From Gammaproteobacteria bacterium (GTDB lineage: Bacteria; Pseudomonadota; Gammaproteobacteria; Steroidobacterales; Steroidobacteraceae): a DNA stretch of 64,000 nt. The stretch spans positions 1 through 64,000 of the forward strand of contig JANXYK010000031.1 of the NCBI GenBank assembly GCA_025350055.1. The letters run 5' to 3'. Shown in pieces: positions 55,548 through 64,000 of this stretch. How positions within the stretch are numbered: position 1 is the stretch's first letter; every line of letters starts with the position of its first letter. The notes below the pieces were generated by a model, which ran no database searches, was not told the DNA's origin, and saw only the letters and a program-made list of their open reading frames with translations. The translations under genes and the position numbers were made by a program.

Positions 55548-57116
55548 TCAGTCGACCACCGTCTGCGACTGCTCGCGCAGGTATTGTGGCAAGTAGTAGA
55601 ACGAGCCAATCGCCTTGCCCGTATTGCCCGAACCCTTCCAGCCGGCGAAGGCCTGGTAGCCGGGCCAGGCGCCAGTCGTGGCGCCCTGCGGCCGATTGGC
55701 GTAGGTCACGCCGGCCTCGATGTTGTCGTGGAACCAGGCGATCTCATCGGCAGCGCCATAGAAGCCGGCGGTCAATCCCAGTGGCGTGGCGTTGGCGAAC
55801 CGCATCGCCTCCTCATTGGAAGACACGCGCACCGACATGAGTATTGGCAGGAACAGCTCCACCTGACAGAGCGGGTGATCGCTCGGCGACTCGGCCAGCG
55901 TGGGGCGCACGAACAGGCCATCGGCGTATTCACCCTCGCGCAGCTGCGTGGCGCCGCTCAGCACACGTGCGCCCTGTGTCGACAACTGCGCGGCGTAACG
56001 CGCATAGTCGTCGTAGCCGCCCTGCGTAGTCACCGGTCCCAGCGAGGTTTCCTGCAGGGCAGGGTTGCCGATGCGCAGCGCTGCGATCCGCTGCAGCAGT
56101 TTTTCGTGCAGCGCGTCGGCGACTTCGCGATGCACATACAGGCGCGAGAGCGCCGAGCACTTCTGGCCGCCCATGCCGAATGCCGAGCGGGCGATGCCGG
56201 TCGCGGCGCGCTCGAGATCAGCAGCAGCGGTGACGATGCAGGCGTTCTTGCCGCCCATCTCGGTGATGCAGGGTCGCGGAAATCCACCGCTCTGCAAGGT
56301 GCGCAGGATGCCCATGCCGACAGCATGTGAGCCCGTGAATGTGGCGCCTGCCGTCAGGGGATGATCGATCAGTGCCGCACCGATCGCACCGCTGGAACCA
56401 CTGAGGTAGTTGAATACGCCGGGCGGCAGCTGCGCATCGCGGATGCAATCGGCGAGCAGACGACCGGCCCAGGGCGTGGCGCTCGCGCCTTTCAGTACCA
56501 CGGTGTTGCCGGTCACCAGCGCGGCTGCGACCGGCCCGCCAGCAAGTGCCAGCGGAAAATTGAACGGCGCGATCACGACCCAGGGGCCATAGGGCTTCAT
56601 CACGCTGCGATTGCGCGAACTGACGCCAACGATCGGATCGTTGGGCAGCGGATGATCGTAGCCACCATTGCGTTCGAAGTCGGCGCTGTAGCCGCTGAAG
56701 AAATCGGCGCTCTCCTGCGCCTCGCCCAGTGCCTCGAGTCGATTCTTGCCGGTCTCGAGTGTCAGCGCAGCGGCGATGTCGTAGACGCGCTCTTCGATCA
56801 ATTGCCCGGCGCGACGCAGCAGCTGTACGCGCGTCGCCAGCGGCGTGCGTCGCCAGGCGGGCCAGGCGCGCTGTGCTGCCTGCAGTGCCGCGTCGGCATC
56901 CGCCGCGCTCGCGAGCGCAAAGTGGCCCAGCTGTTGACTGCGCTTGGCCGGGTTGAAGGTAGCCGCTGAGGCGCCCGCACTCTGGTCCACGCCATTGATG
57001 TGCAGCGGATGCGTGCCACCCAGCTTCGCCAGCAGGCGCGTCATGGCGGCCTGGTAGCTCGCGTGCATCGATGGCGGCGGATCGAACATGGTCGAATAGG
57101 TCAGTTTGAAACTCAT
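55548..57116 (-). CDS. Aldehyde dehydrogenase, P5C/glutamate-semialdehyde-type
   Basis: 522 aa. NAD-binding IAPFNFPLALAGGPVAAALVTGNTVVLK, general base Glu in CITEMGGKNACIV, nucleophile Cys in FGMGGQKCSALSRLYVH, and the last-domain motif PQGATTGAWPGYQAFAGWKGSG. Closest by pattern to the 1-pyrroline-5-carboxylate/glutamate-semialdehyde branch (RocA/PutA domain). Would oxidise the semialdehyde made by the transaminases. Starts 2 bp after the aminotransferase stop. Confidence 0.88.
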   Translation of the reverse strand: MSFKLTYSTMFDPPPSMHASYQAAMTRLLAKLGGTHPLHINGVDQSAGASAATFNPAKRSQQLGHFALASAADADAALQAAQRAWPAWRRTPLATRVQLLRRAGQLIEERVYDIAAALTLETGKNRLEALGEAQESADFFSGYSADFERNGGYDHPLPNDPIVGVSSRNRSVMKPYGPWVVIAPFNFPLALAGGPVAAALVTGNTVVLKGASATPWAGRLLADCIRDAQLPPGVFNYLSGSSGAIGAALIDHPLTAGATFTGSHAVGMGILRTLQSGGFPRPCITEMGGKNACIVTAAADLERAATGIARSAFGMGGQKCSALSRLYVHREVADALHEKLLQRIAALRIGNPALQETSLGPVTTQGGYDDYARYAAQLSTQGARVLSGATQLREGEYADGLFVRPTLAESPSDHPLCQVELFLPILMSVRVSSNEEAMRFANATPLGLTAGFYGAADEIAWFHDNIEAGVTYANRPQGATTGAWPGYQAFAGWKGSGNTGKAIGSFYYLPQYLREQSQTVVD

Positions 57117-57118
57117 GT

Positions 57119-58453
57119 TCAGGCCCGCGTCGGAGTGGTGATCGCAACAGTGAGTTCGCCCAGCAGGCGCTCGAGCAGATCGAGCGCATCGGCCAGATCC
57201 TTTTCATCGATCACCAGCGGCGGGGCGAGCAGCAGCAGGTTGCCACGCGCCGCAAACGATACGCCAGCTTCCAGCGCAGCGCGCAGCAGACCCTTCAGGG
57301 CTACGTGCAGGTCGGGCCACGGCGAGAGCGGTTCACGACTGGTGCGATCGCGCACCAATTCAATCACTGCGAACAATCCATGGCCGCCGCGCACCTCGCC
57401 AATCAGCGGCTGGCGTTGCTGCATCTGCTGCAGGCGCGAGTACATCGCGGCACCGAGGCGCCGTGAACGCTCGATGAGATTTTCAGCCTGGTAGCTTTCA
57501 ATCGCGGCCACACCCGCGGCGCAGGACAAGGGATGGCCGCAGTAGGTGAGGCCGGTGTACAGCATCTGCGGCTCGAGCACGCGCGCGAGCGCGCCCGAGA
57601 GCACGACGGCGCCGAGCGGCAAGTGTGCACCTGTGAGGCCCTTGGCCAGGGTCATCAGGTCCGGCCGTCCTTCCTCACCATGGCGTTGCCACGCAAACCA
57701 TTCGCCGCAGCGACCGAAGCCGCTCATCACTTCATCGGCGATCAGGTACACGCCGCACTCGCGTGTGTGCTGGCGCAATGCCGGCCAGTAATTGTCGGGC
57801 GCGACGATGCCATTGGTGCCGGCATTCGCTTCCATCAGCACTGCAGCTACGTTCGCGGCACCGCGTGTGTCGATGAGCTCCGCGACATTCGCGGCGGCGG
57901 CAGTGCCGCAGGCGCTGGCGCTCGTGGTGCCATTGGGGCAGCGGTAGGCATAGGGCGGCGGCACATGAGCAACGCGCAGGCTGGCCGGATCGATCTGCGT
58001 CGCGGTGCGGCTGTCACCCGAGAGCGCCATGGTCGCATAGCTGGCGCCGTGATAGGAGCGATCGCGGGTAATGACCCAGCCCTGCGGTTTGCCGCTGGCC
58101 TGGCGCGTGAATTTCACGGCGTGTTCGTTGGCGTCGGCGCCGCCCAGCGTGAAATACACGCGACCGTCGCTGAAGCCTGATTTCTCCAGCAGCAATTCGG
58201 CCAGCCGCGCGCGCGGCTGTGCACCCCAGGCGTTGGTGACGAAGCACAGTTGTTGCGCCTGCGCCCTGATCGCCTCGATGACGCGCGGATGCTGGTGACC
58301 GAGATTGCTGCACTCGGCCAGGCTACTGAAATCGAGTATCGATTGTCCTGCATCCGTTTGCAGGTGGGCACCGGCGCCCCCAACAATAGTTGGTGCGTTC
58401 CACTCGGTCTGTCGGCACCAGCTGTGCAGTACGGTTTCTTGCTCGGCGCGCAT
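57119..58453 (-). CDS. Class III aminotransferase (omega-amino acid type)
   Basis: 444 aa. First gene of the minus-strand operon. FTLGGADANEHAVKFTRQASGK, RSYHGASYATMALSGD, DEVMSGFGRCGEWFAW, Schiff-base Lys in MTLAKGLTGAHLPLGAV, and YTGLTYCGHPLSCAAGVAAI are all present. Acts on a different amine from GabT, probably an omega-amine or taurine/beta-alanine-like donor. Start at 58453 chosen; a longer frame to 58531 overlaps the divergent gene. Confidence 0.88.
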   Translation of the reverse strand: MRAEQETVLHSWCRQTEWNAPTIVGGAGAHLQTDAGQSILDFSSLAECSNLGHQHPRVIEAIRAQAQQLCFVTNAWGAQPRARLAELLLEKSGFSDGRVYFTLGGADANEHAVKFTRQASGKPQGWVITRDRSYHGASYATMALSGDSRTATQIDPASLRVAHVPPPYAYRCPNGTTSASACGTAAAANVAELIDTRGAANVAAVLMEANAGTNGIVAPDNYWPALRQHTRECGVYLIADEVMSGFGRCGEWFAWQRHGEEGRPDLMTLAKGLTGAHLPLGAVVLSGALARVLEPQMLYTGLTYCGHPLSCAAGVAAIESYQAENLIERSRRLGAAMYSRLQQMQQRQPLIGEVRGGHGLFAVIELVRDRTSREPLSPWPDLHVALKGLLRAALEAGVSFAARGNLLLLAPPLVIDEKDLADALDLLERLLGELTVAITTPTRA

Positions 58454-58521
58454 GGCAATTCCAATGATTGCATACGGCGTCGTGTATTGCGAAACGGCAG
58501 CGATGCCTCTAGGCTCATTTG

Positions 58522-58743
58522 ATGAAAGCATTGCTCGCCGCGACGCTGTTGCAGGTGGAATCCAACTTGCTGTATTCGGCCCGCTATACCTACACGAGCC
58601 TGGAGTTTCCCGGGCTCACTGAAGCTGTGGAGGATTCAGACTGGCCGTTGCCAACCGACCAGGCGCAACGCCTGGAAGCGGCATTACAGAAAAACACGCA
58701 GTGGTTGCGTAGTGCGCTGACTGACTGGCGGGGCAGGACTTGA
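58522..58743 (+). CDS. Small protein coupled to the DMGDH-like gene
   Basis: 73 aa, ATG at 58522 (TTG at 58519 possible). Sequence features: an amphipathic start ([20 protein letters not shown]), an acidic middle ([14 protein letters not shown]) and a helical end ([20 protein letters not shown]). No family recognised. Its TGA overlaps the TTG start of the following enzyme (TTGA), so it is translationally coupled to it and may be an assembly factor or small subunit. It faces the aminotransferase operon, sharing a 68-bp promoter region. Confidence 0.6.
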   Translation: MKALLAATLLQVESNLLYSARYTYTSLEFPGLTEAVEDSDWPLPTDQAQRLEAALQKNTQWLRSALTDWRGRT

Positions 58744-61207
58744 CCCGTATTGCCTTACCCTCCCAGGCCCGCGTGGTGGTCGTCGGTGGCGGCGTGATCG
58801 GTACTTCGGTGGCCTATCACCTGGGCTTGCTGGGCTGGCAGGACATCGTGCTGCTCGAGCGCGACCGGCTCACCTCCGGCACGCCGCCGGCCTGATGGTC
58901 ACTTACGGCTCGACCTCCGAGACCTCGACCGAGATCCGTAAATACACACGCGATCTTTACCAGCGGCTCGAGGCGGAGACCGGGCAGGCCACGGGCTTTG
59001 CGCCCATCGGCTTCATCGAAGTGGCTGACGACCAGGACCGACTCGAGGAGTTTCGCCGCGTGGCGGCCTTCAATCGCTACTGCGGCGTGGACGTGCAGGA
59101 ACTCTCGGCAAGCGAAGTGGCCAAGCTGTTCCCGCTGGCGCGCGTCGATGACATCCAGGCCGGCTTCTACGTGGCGAGCGATGGTCGCGTGAATCCCGTG
59201 GACGTCACGATGGCGCTGGCCAAGGGTGCGCGCAAGCGCGGCGTGAAGGTCTTTGAAGGTGTCGCCGCACTCGGCGTGATGAAAGACCGTCAGCGCGTTA
59301 CTGGCGTGCGCACCAGTCACGGTGACATCCAATGCGACTACGTCGTGAACTGCGCCGGCATGTGGGCGCGGCAGTTCGGCGCGCTCGCCGGTGTGAATGT
59401 GCCGAACCAGGCCGCCGAGCACTACTACCTGATCACCGAGCCCATCAAGGATCTGCCGCCGAACATGCCGGTGCTCGAAGATCCTTCGGCCTACGGCTAT
59501 TACCGCGAAGAGGGCGGCGGTCTCATGGTCGGCCTGTTCGAACCGGTGTGCGCGCCCTGGAAGATCGAGGGCATACCGGAAGATGCATCGTTCACCGAGC
59601 TGGCGCCCGACTGGGAGCGCATGACGCCCTTTCTCGAGCGCGCCATGTCGCGCGTGCCGATCACCAGCGAAGTGGGCATCCGCAAGTTCTTCTGCGGGCC
59701 GGAGAGTTTCACGCCCGACCTGCGGCCCATCATTGGCGAGGCACCGGAGCTGCGCAACTACTTCGTGGCCGCAGGACTCAATTCGGTCGGCATCCTGACA
59801 GGCGGTGGCCTGGGTCGCGTGATGGCGCAGTGGATCACTACCGGCACGCCCGATGTGGATGTCACGGGCTTCAATATCGATCGTCTGCATCTTTACCAGG
59901 CGAACCCCGAGTACCGACGCAGGCGCACGGTCGAGGCGCTGGGCATGGTTTACAAATGCCACTACCCGACCATGGCGATGCAGACCGCGCGCGATGCGCG
60001 CCGCTCGCCTTTTCACGAGCGGCTCGCGGCCGCAGGTGCGCATTTCATGGAGGTGAGCGGTTGGGAAAGTCCGCAGTGGTACGGGGAGCCGGGCAGCAAG
60101 CCCGATCCCGGTCCGCTCTCCTGGGGGCGTCAGCAATGGTTTCCCCGCTGGCAGGCCGAGCATCGCGCCGCGCGTGAAGGCGTGATCGCGATGGATATGT
60201 CCTTCATGGGCAAATTCCTGGTACAGGGACGCGATGCGGCGCGCTGCCTCAACCGGATTTCTGCCAACGACGTGGCGGGCCCGGTGGGCACCATTGTCTA
60301 TACGCAGTGGTTGAATGAGCTCGGCAAACTGGAAGCCGATCTCACCGTGACGAGGCTCGGCGAGGAGCAGTTCCTGGTGGTGGTCACCGATACGATGGTG
60401 CGCCATGCCGAGACCTGGATGAAGCGTCACATTCCGGATGACGCGCACGCCTTCGTCACCGAGGTCACGGGCGCTTACGGACAGCTCAATGTGCAGGGAC
60501 CGCGCTCGCGCGAGTTGCTGCAGCAGGTGACCAGTGCCGACCTGTCCGATGCCGCCTGGCCTTTCCGCGCCGTGCGCGAGATCGACATCGGCTTTGCGCG
60601 CGCGCTGTGCGTGCGAATCACTTACGTCGGCGAGCTGGGCTACGAGCTGTATGTGCCTGCCGAGCAGGCCACGCATGTTTACGATCGCATCATCGAGGCC
60701 GGAGGTCCGCTGGGTCTCAGGCACGCGGTCCTCAAGGCGCTGGGGAGCCTGCGCATGGAAAAGGCCTATCGCGACTACGGTCACGATATCGACAACACCG
60801 ACGATCCCTATGAGACGGGGCTTGGCTTCGCCATCGACCTGAACAAGCCTGAGGGATTCATCGGCAAGGAAGCCTTGTTGGCCCGCAAGGCACAGGGTCC
60901 ATTGCAACGGCGACTGGTACAGGTGCTGGTGAAAGATGCCGGGCCGCTGATGTTCCACGCCGAGATCGTGCGACGCGATGGCATGCCGGTAGGCTATGTG
61001 CGCGCCGCCTCGTACGGGCACACGCTGGGCGGAGCAGTGGGGCTGGCGATGATCGAACCGAAGCTGCCGGCGGGGTCGAAGCAGCCTGTCGATGCTGCGT
61101 GGCTGGCCGAGGGCCGTTGGGAAGTCGAGATCGCGGGGAAGTGCTATCCCGCCGTGGTTTCGCTGAAGCCGATGTACGATTCGGCCAACGCGCGCATCAA
61201 GGCGTAG
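58740..61207 (+). pseudogene. Dimethylglycine/sarcosine-dehydrogenase-like FAD + GcvT enzyme, 5' frameshift
   Basis: TTG start. FAD motif [21 protein letters not shown], then TSGTPPA and TGA. In the +1-shifted frame from AAGLMVTYG (58889-58915) the rest is intact: DAO domain (EDPSAYGYYREEGGGLMVG), central FAO-type domain, and C-terminal GcvT folate domain (HTLGGAVGLAMIEPKLPAGS) to 61207, about 820 codons. Relatives read TSGTTWHAAG; a 10-bp loss between two GGCACG repeats (one left, 58878-58883) explains the shift and deletes the Trp-His where FAD is covalently bound in DMGDH. Converts N-methylated glycines, one-carbon units going to folate. Confidence 0.85.
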
Positions 61208-62258
61208 CGGCAGGCGGCGCAGCGCCATCGACTGTACTGACAGCGAACGCGCCATCGCTGGCAGTGACCACGCTGCGGAAGGCGGGCCTGGTGACTGTGT
61301 GGTGTTTGAGATCCAGTACGCTGTCGGGACCAATGCCGGTGATGGGCACGTCCTTGAACAGCAGCGGTTCGCCAGCCTCGATCACATCGGCCTGGCGCTG
61401 CGGCCGCAGCAGCCAGGCGTAGCCACCAGTGTTGCTGTACTCGCGGCCCAAGCCTTGTGCATCGATGCACAGTGCGGCCTGCTCATCGATGCCGAGGCCC
61501 ATGATGGCTGGGTTGTGCTCTTCGTGCGCCAGTCGCGCCACGAACACTACCAGACGACCGAGCCGGCCACGGATCATGAAATGGCTGTCGGTGATCACAT
61601 CCTGCAGATAGGGCAGATGCAAGAAATCACGCACCAGCGTCACGCCCGGGCCCAGCGGATCGCGCAGCGCTTTTGCCGACTGCAGGCTGTCGCCATCGAG
61701 CGCGCCGTAACTGTAGGCGCCGAGGATCGCAAGCCCCGCGCTGGTACCGCCGATAGGTTTACCCGCGCGCACGTGCGCATCGAGCGCCGCATTCAGCGGT
61801 GTGCCTTGCCAATAGTGCACGTAGTTGGACTGATCGCCACCGCCCAGGAAAATGCCGTCCGCGTGACGCACGACGGCCAGCACCCGGGGATCGCTCGCCG
61901 CCTCGCGGCTGTGGAACACGATGGTCTCGACGGAGAGAACGGCACCTGCCGTGTCGGTGAAATCCTGCGCCAGCTCGCCTTCGCCATAGGCGCGCAGTAT
62001 CACGATGTGGCCGCGGCCCGCCTGCTCGGCAAACCAGCGGAACGCCGGTGCCACCCAATCGCCACCGCCCATCAGCAGCAGACCCGGTGTGGTTGTGGTG
62101 GCGTGCCCGGCCTGCACATCGCCTGCAGAGTAGTAGTCGTAACTGGTCGCTGGGGTGCCGGCATCCGCCGCCGAGGCAGGCGCGACGGCACTCGCGACCA
62201 AGGCCAGGGCGGCAAGCGTGGCCAGCGCCAGCGGTGAATTGCGGAACAGTGTTCGCAT
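61197..62258 (-). CDS. Secreted cyanophycinase-like peptidase S51
   Basis: 353 aa. Signal peptide (about 1-31). S51 core: LLLMGGGDWVAPAF, GIFLGGGDQSNYV and the nucleophile Ser173 in GGTSAGLAILG; DSHFMIRGRLGRLVVFVARL holds further active-site residues. Cyanophycinases cleave beta-Asp-Arg dipeptides from cyanophycin; secreted relatives may use environmental cyanophycin or beta-aspartyl peptides. Its 3' end overlaps the DMGDH-like gene by 11 bp (convergent). Confidence 0.85.
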   Translation of the reverse strand: MRTLFRNSPLALATLAALALVASAVAPASAADAGTPATSYDYYSAGDVQAGHATTTTPGLLLMGGGDWVAPAFRWFAEQAGRGHIVILRAYGEGELAQDFTDTAGAVLSVETIVFHSREAASDPRVLAVVRHADGIFLGGGDQSNYVHYWQGTPLNAALDAHVRAGKPIGGTSAGLAILGAYSYGALDGDSLQSAKALRDPLGPGVTLVRDFLHLPYLQDVITDSHFMIRGRLGRLVVFVARLAHEEHNPAIMGLGIDEQAALCIDAQGLGREYSNTGGYAWLLRPQRQADVIEAGEPLLFKDVPITGIGPDSVLDLKHHTVTRPAFRSVVTASDGAFAVSTVDGAAPPAATP

Positions 62259-62269
62259 GATGTTCTGGC

Positions 62270-62752
62270 TCAGTCGCGGAAATTCTCGAACTGCAGCGGC
62301 AGTTCAAATTCCATTTTCTTCAGCAAGGTGATCGCTGTCTGCAGGTCGTCGCGCTTCTTTCCGGAGACGCGCAGCTTGTCGCCGTTGATCTGCGCCTCGA
62401 CTTTCAGTTTTGATTCCTTGATCTTCGCGACCAGTTTCTTCGCGGCGAGCTGCTCGATGCCCTGCCTGATCGTCAACGTGCGGCGCGTCTCGGCGAGATT
62501 GCTTTCGACCTGGCCGAGATCAAGGCAACGCGGGTCGATGCCGCGGGCGCTGAGGCGCAGGCGCAGGATGTCGAGCAGCTGGTCGAGCTGGTACTCGCTG
62601 GCGGCAAACTGCTTGACGATATAGCCCTCGAGTTCGAAGCGGGCGTTGGTGCCGCGGAAATCGTAGCGCTTCTCGAGCTCGCGCCGGGCCTGGTCCACGG
62701 CGTTCTTGAGTTCGTGCGAATCCACTGTCGAAACGACATCGAATGAGGGCAT
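62270..62752 (-). CDS. yajQ: YajQ-family cyclic-di-GMP-binding protein
   Basis: 160 aa, the normal length. MPSFDVVSTVDSHELKNAVDQARRELEKRYDF is the family start, and RQGIEQLAAKKLVAKIKESKLKVEAQINGDKLRVSGKKRDDLQ is the second ferredoxin-like domain. YajQ binds cyclic di-GMP and works with a transcription factor in some gammaproteobacteria. The start at 62752 is chosen from this conserved beginning; a frame to 62785 would add 11 residues. Core gene, intact. Confidence 0.95.
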   Translation of the reverse strand: MPSFDVVSTVDSHELKNAVDQARRELEKRYDFRGTNARFELEGYIVKQFAASEYQLDQLLDILRLRLSARGIDPRCLDLGQVESNLAETRRTLTIRQGIEQLAAKKLVAKIKESKLKVEAQINGDKLRVSGKKRDDLQTAITLLKKMEFELPLQFENFRD

Positions 62753-62913
62753 GGGAAGCGGACCGTAAGGGCTGGATATCGCCATTATGCACCGCTCTGC
62801 GCGGCGATGGGTTATGTCAATTGCATGTACAGACCGAAACTTCCAACCGAGTCACGGGCCGCGGCGGGCCGCAGGACTACGATGCCTCGTCATCCACCTT
62901 GAGCGCTTCAGCC

Positions 62914-63276
62914 ATGACCGCAAAACTTCAGAAGCTGCTGGTTTTTAGCTGCCTCGCCACACTCCCTTTGCTGGCCTGCGCACCGCGCGAACAGGTGGAT
63001 GCCAAACCCGCACCAGCGGCGAATGCGGCGACCATCGCGGTCGCGCAGCGCATCAGCCTCGATGGCGCCTCCGAGTTGGCAAGCGCCGTTCCGCCGGTGC
63101 TGAACAACACACCCGAGGCGCTGGCCGCGCGCGCCGCCGATGAAGTGCGCCTGCCCGATGGCACTGTGGGCGTGCGTGTCGACAAGCGCTACTACCACAC
63201 AATCGTCGTGTGCCGTCAGGCGAATGGCAGCTTCAGCACCGACTGCCCGGCGAATGCGGCAGGTGGCCAGCGATGA
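62914..63276 (+). CDS. Small lipoprotein
   Basis: 120 aa. Signal peptide ending in lipobox LLAC (Cys22 lipidated). Mature part is Ala-rich (EQVDAKPAPAANAATIAVAQ) and then RLPDGTVGVRVDKRYYHTIVVCRQANGSFSTDCP with two Cys that may form a disulphide. No family recognised. Its stop overlaps the next gene by ATGA, so the two are coupled. A longer frame from 62743 has no support. Confidence 0.7.
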   Translation: MTAKLQKLLVFSCLATLPLLACAPREQVDAKPAPAANAATIAVAQRISLDGASELASAVPPVLNNTPEALAARAADEVRLPDGTVGVRVDKRYYHTIVVCRQANGSFSTDCPANAAGGQR

Positions 63277-64000
63277 AAAGATCCAGCCTTTGGACGGGCC
63301 TGGTGGCGCTCAGCCTGGCAGCAACCGCGCAAGGCGCGACCATTACGATTCATGTGACCGACGGCGCGGGCGTCGGCTTCAATGATCCGACGCCCTTCAC
63401 GCCGATGGGAGGCAACAGTGCGACCACTCTGGGTCGTGCGCGCCTGAACGTCTTCAACGAGGCCGCACGGCTGTGGGGCTTGTTGATCAACAGCAACGTG
63501 CCCATCGTCGTGGATGCAAGCTTCGCCCCACTGACCTGCAGCGCCTCCAGCGGGGTGCTGGGTTCAGCCGGGCCGACCTGGGTGTTCCGCAATTTCGGCG
63601 GCGCGCCGCAGCAGAACGTGTTCTATCCCGCAGCGCTCGCCGATGCGCTGCACGGCACTGAGCTGTCTGGCACCACCGGTTCAGCCAACGCGGGTACCGA
63701 TATCTCGGCGCAGTTCAACAGCTCGATCAACGGTGACCCGACCTGCCTTGGTGGCAGCAAGTTCTATTACGGATTCGACCACCAGCTCGCAGCGCACAGC
63801 GCGCAGGGTCCGTTTGTCGCCGATCTGCTGGGTGTGGTGCTGCACGAGTTGGGCCACGGCCTCGGCTTCGTGTCGATTGTCGATCAGTCTGGCGCCGGCC
63901 TGCAGGACACGGGCGGCAGTCCGCTGCTGGGCATCTACGACCAGTTCATCTATGACGAAAGCTCGGGACATTTTTGGTCACAGATGACTGATGCGCAGCG
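63273..64000 (+). CDS. Secreted zinc metallopeptidase-like protein, partial (runs off window)
   Basis: Signal peptide (about 1-22, TAQGA), then a beta-rich region (ATITIHVTDGAGVGFND, GRARLNVFNEAARLWGLLI) and the zinc motif HELGHGLGF (about residues 191-199). The pattern of a secreted enzyme with an upstream PA/sandwich-like domain and HExxH resembles M10/M43-like proteases in PEP-CTERM-type proteins. The 3' end lies outside the window, so a C-terminal anchor cannot be seen. Coupled to the lipoprotein. Confidence 0.75.
   Translation, partial: MKRSSLWTGLVALSLAATAQGATITIHVTDGAGVGFNDPTPFTPMGGNSATTLGRARLNVFNEAARLWGLLINSNVPIVVDASFAPLTCSASSGVLGSAGPTWVFRNFGGAPQQNVFYPAALADALHGTELSGTTGSANAGTDISAQFNSSINGDPTCLGGSKFYYGFDHQLAAHSAQGPFVADLLGVVLHELGHGLGFVSIVDQSGAGLQDTGGSPLLGIYDQFIYDESSGHFWSQMTDAQ

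Noticed and set aside
1-64000. CRISPR array, IS element, prophage or integrase
   Set aside because: I saw no regularly spaced repeats, no transposase or integrase motifs and no phage structural genes in any frame.

Overview
The window is GC-rich, gene-dense proteobacterial DNA. Single-copy genes such as ybiT and yajQ, TonB-dependent receptors, FucP-type sugar transporters and many translationally coupled operons suggest a free-living, polymer- and aromatic-degrading gammaproteobacterium (Steroidobacter/Xanthomonadales-like). That placement is inference; no rRNA or tRNA gene was seen.

Layout. 0-1.5 kb: two toxin-antitoxin modules side by side (hipBA-like, then an antitoxin-doc pair). 2-14.6 kb: an L-arabinose/galactoside utilisation island with GH43 and DUF5695 remnants, two FadR-type GntR regulators, aldose epimerase, FucP-type transporter, ketoglutarate-semialdehyde dehydrogenase, AraD1-family enzyme, GH127 and GH27. 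14.6-18 kb: a coupled four-gene glycosylation operon (GtrB-like glycosyltransferase, GtrA, ChbG/HpnK-type deacetylase, GT39). 18.1-22 kb: a FecI-FecR-TonB receptor signalling set. 22-27.3 kb: transporters and a methyltransferase. 27.3-36.8 kb: an aromatic-compound region (Rieske oxygenase, TonB receptor, intradiol dioxygenase, AraC regulator, p-cresol-methylhydroxylase-like flavoprotein and cytochrome). 36.8-44.4 kb: GH1 with a TetR regulator, a luciferase-like monooxygenase, a TolB/PHP metallohydrolase and the ABC-F protein YbiT. 44.5-50.8 kb: small genes, a PQQ dehydrogenase, an amino-acid permease and a second epimerase. 50.9-61.2 kb: a six-gene amine/aldehyde catabolic operon divergent from a dimethylglycine-dehydrogenase-like enzyme. 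61.2-64 kb: cyanophycinase-like peptidase, YajQ, a lipoprotein and a metallopeptidase that runs off the end.

The most striking property of the window is that about a dozen otherwise well-preserved genes carry one or two inactivating lesions. There are in-frame stops (TGA, TAA and TAG all occur) in a cytochrome c, a TonB receptor, an intradiol dioxygenase, a cresol-hydroxylase flavoprotein, an SDR and a FAH-family hydrolase. There are frameshifts or small deletions in GH27, an MFS transporter, a VOC protein, GH1, the FAH hydrolase and the DMGDH-like enzyme, and one deletion fuses the 5' ends of two convergent genes. Core genes (ybiT, yajQ) are intact; the catabolic genes are the ones hit. This is either real catabolic-gene decay or consensus error in the assembly, and sequence alone cannot separate the two. 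I did not find a clearly new defence or mobile system. The best novelty candidates are the Gtr-like operon with an embedded deacetylase, a possible ACG start coupling a FecR to its receptor, a Cadherin-like/intradiol-dioxygenase fusion, a paired TetR operator, and a small protein coupled to the DMGDH-like enzyme.
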